A stretch of 64,000 bases of DNA. Origin: Rhodopirellula sp. SM50 (GTDB lineage: Bacteria > Planctomycetota > Planctomycetia > Pirellulales > Pirellulaceae). This document shows positions 62,888 through 64,000 of the stretch, piece by piece. Location of the stretch: contig NZ_NTFY01000035.1 in assembly GCF_002289565.1 (NCBI RefSeq), positions 56,482 to 120,481 on the forward strand, read 5' to 3'. The translations under genes and the position numbers were made by a program. Below the pieces are notes generated by a model. That model searched no databases. It saw only the letters and a program-made list of their open reading frames with translations, and was not told where the DNA came from. How positions within the stretch are numbered: position 1 is the first letter of the stretch; each line of letters begins with the position of its first letter.

Positions 62888-63106
62888 TGCCGGACGCGAA
62901 CTCCTCTCGCACCCCTCGGCCCCGCCCTTCACGCTATTCGGGTTGTCGCCGACCTTGACGGCGTGACCTCGGTGATCGAACATTCGCAATTCCCGGGGAT
63001 GCTGGCCGTCAACCGAATCGGCGAAGAAGGTCAGCGGGTCGGCTGCGATCTTCGGCGGTGAACGTTTCACTGGGCGGCGACCAATAACTGTTCTGAATCA
63101 CAAAGG
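62888..63106. other. Intergenic region with a possible decayed minus-strand coding piece
   Basis: On the minus strand a frame open leftwards from 63070 has planctomycete-like codon use for about 55 codons (ADPLTFFADSVDGQHPRELR, MFDHRGHAVKVGDNP) before running antisense into the giant gene. I do not recognise it and it has no clean start or plausible end, so at most a gene fragment. No terminator hairpin is evident after the giant gene. Confidence 0.3.
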
Positions 63107-63874
63107 GTGACTGACGTCGTCTGGTATCTGCTTTTAATCGTTGCCGGGTTTCTGGCGGGCGTCGTGAACACGATTGCCGGCGGCGGGTCGTTTATGACGC
63201 TGCCGGCGTTGATGCTGTTCGGGCTGGACCCGAAAATTGCCAACGGCACCAATCGCGTCGCCGTGCTGTTTTCCAGCGGCGCCGCCGTCGTGACCTTTCA
63301 CAGACACGGGCACCTGGATCGCGAACTTGCCAACCGTCTGACGCTGCCGACGATGTTGGGAGTCCCCGTCGGGGCTTGGCTGGCGGTCTATTTACCGCCG
63401 GATGCCTTCGAGCCGGTGTTCGGTGCCATTTTCTTGGTGATGGCGGTGGTGCTGATGCTCAATCCCAAGCGAATCGCGGCGGCGAACGTGGGTTCGGTCA
63501 GTTCCAAGCGGTGGATCAAACCGGTGTTTTTCGCGATCGGAATCTACGTCGGCTTTATCCAAGCCGGGATGGGGATCCTGATCTTGTTGGCGATGAGTCT
63601 GACCAACAGTGGCGACCTGGTGGCGTCCAACGCGGTCAAGAACTGGATCGGTTTTTTGGTCACGTTGGCGGCGACGGTCATGTTCGCGATTTATGGCTTG
63701 ATCGATTGGTTGCCCGGCTTGGTGATGGCGGTCGGCAACGTGATCGGCGGTGTCGTGGGGGCAAAGCTGGCGATCCGCAAAGGCAACCGCCTGATCTTCG
63801 GGTTTCTGATCGTGGTGATGATCGCGACGGGTTTGAAGCTGATCGCCACCAGTGTCTATCAATGGATTGATTGA
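63107..63874 (+). CDS. TauE/SafE (TSUP) family membrane transporter
   Basis: A 255-residue inner-membrane permease with about eight hydrophobic segments. The family hallmark GxxNTxxGGGS (VVNTIAGGGSFMTLPAL, residues about 19-35) is followed by NRVAVLFSSGAAVVTF, and the second-half repeat around NAVKNWIGFLVTLAATV and VVGAKLAIRKG. TSUP members move sulfite, sulfoacetate or other organosulfur anions; the substrate here cannot be told. The GTG at 63107 gives a normal N-terminus, although AAAGG abuts it, too close for a good ribosome site. Downstream 126 bp to the window end hold no gene I can support. Confidence 0.88.
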   Translation: MTDVVWYLLLIVAGFLAGVVNTIAGGGSFMTLPALMLFGLDPKIANGTNRVAVLFSSGAAVVTFHRHGHLDRELANRLTLPTMLGVPVGAWLAVYLPPDAFEPVFGAIFLVMAVVLMLNPKRIAAANVGSVSSKRWIKPVFFAIGIYVGFIQAGMGILILLAMSLTNSGDLVASNAVKNWIGFLVTLAATVMFAIYGLIDWLPGLVMAVGNVIGGVVGAKLAIRKGNRLIFGFLIVVMIATGLKLIATSVYQWID

Positions 63875-64000
63875 CGAGTATTTCGACGCACCTTGGTTTT
63901 CGGGTAGTGCAGCGTCTATCGGTAGATGTCATGCGAGAGAGCCCTGGACCGTCTGGCAATCGGCTTCCCTCGATCGATCGAACAGACGATCTCCGGTACC
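63875..64000. other. Right-edge non-coding stretch
   Basis: No gene, RNA or hairpin recognised in the last 126 bases. Confidence 0.4.

Overview
The window looks like a Pirellulaceae-type planctomycete chromosome (Rhodopirellula/Stieleria-like; inferred, not searched). The signs are giant secreted multidomain proteins with an LE-x-LE-x-R-x-x-LSA leader and a C-terminal dockerin-like EF-hand module, paired Cys-type sulfatases, a DUF1559 pilin-like protein beside a tiny acidic lipoprotein, GC-rich codon use and frequent non-ATG starts. No rRNA, tRNA, CRISPR array, phage or insertion sequence was recognised.

Layout. (1) 1-14337 (+): 3' part of a giant gene, open at the left edge, made of beta-propellers, Ig-like and SdrD_B-like modules. 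(2) 14372-17743 (-): two sulfatase genes separated by the C-terminal relic of a sialate O-acetylesterase gene. (3) 17971-21730 (-): an operon shaped like an HlyD/ATPase/ABC-2/ABC-2 exporter (YbhGFSR order). The adaptor has lost its 3' end and the ATPase its 5' end, so the locus looks deleted in the middle. (4) 22124-24826 (+): a CoA-ligase/ATP-grasp/GNAT protein (Pat/acyl-CoA synthetase family), diverging from the operon. (5) 25009-26067 (-): an unrecognised 352-residue protein. (6) 26458-28040 (+): small lipoprotein plus DUF1559 protein. (7) 28046-28418 (-): Uma2 nuclease fragment. (8) 28730-62887 (+): a second giant gene, about 11,385 codons. (9) 63107-63874 (+): a TauE/SafE-type permease.

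The two giant genes fill about three quarters of the window. They share the same last ~65 residues, suggesting a common export or surface-attachment route. They look built by repeated duplication and insertion. Giant 1 has three propeller/Ig/SdrD cassettes and an A-B-A'-B' duplication. Giant 2 has about five copies of a helix-plus-beta module I cannot name, two RTX blocks, five beta-helix mega-repeats, and a LamG domain nested inside an Ig-like domain. The parts most worth follow-up are the unnamed module of giant 2, the shared C-terminus, the nested and scattered inserted modules, and the three decayed loci (exporter, esterase, Uma2).
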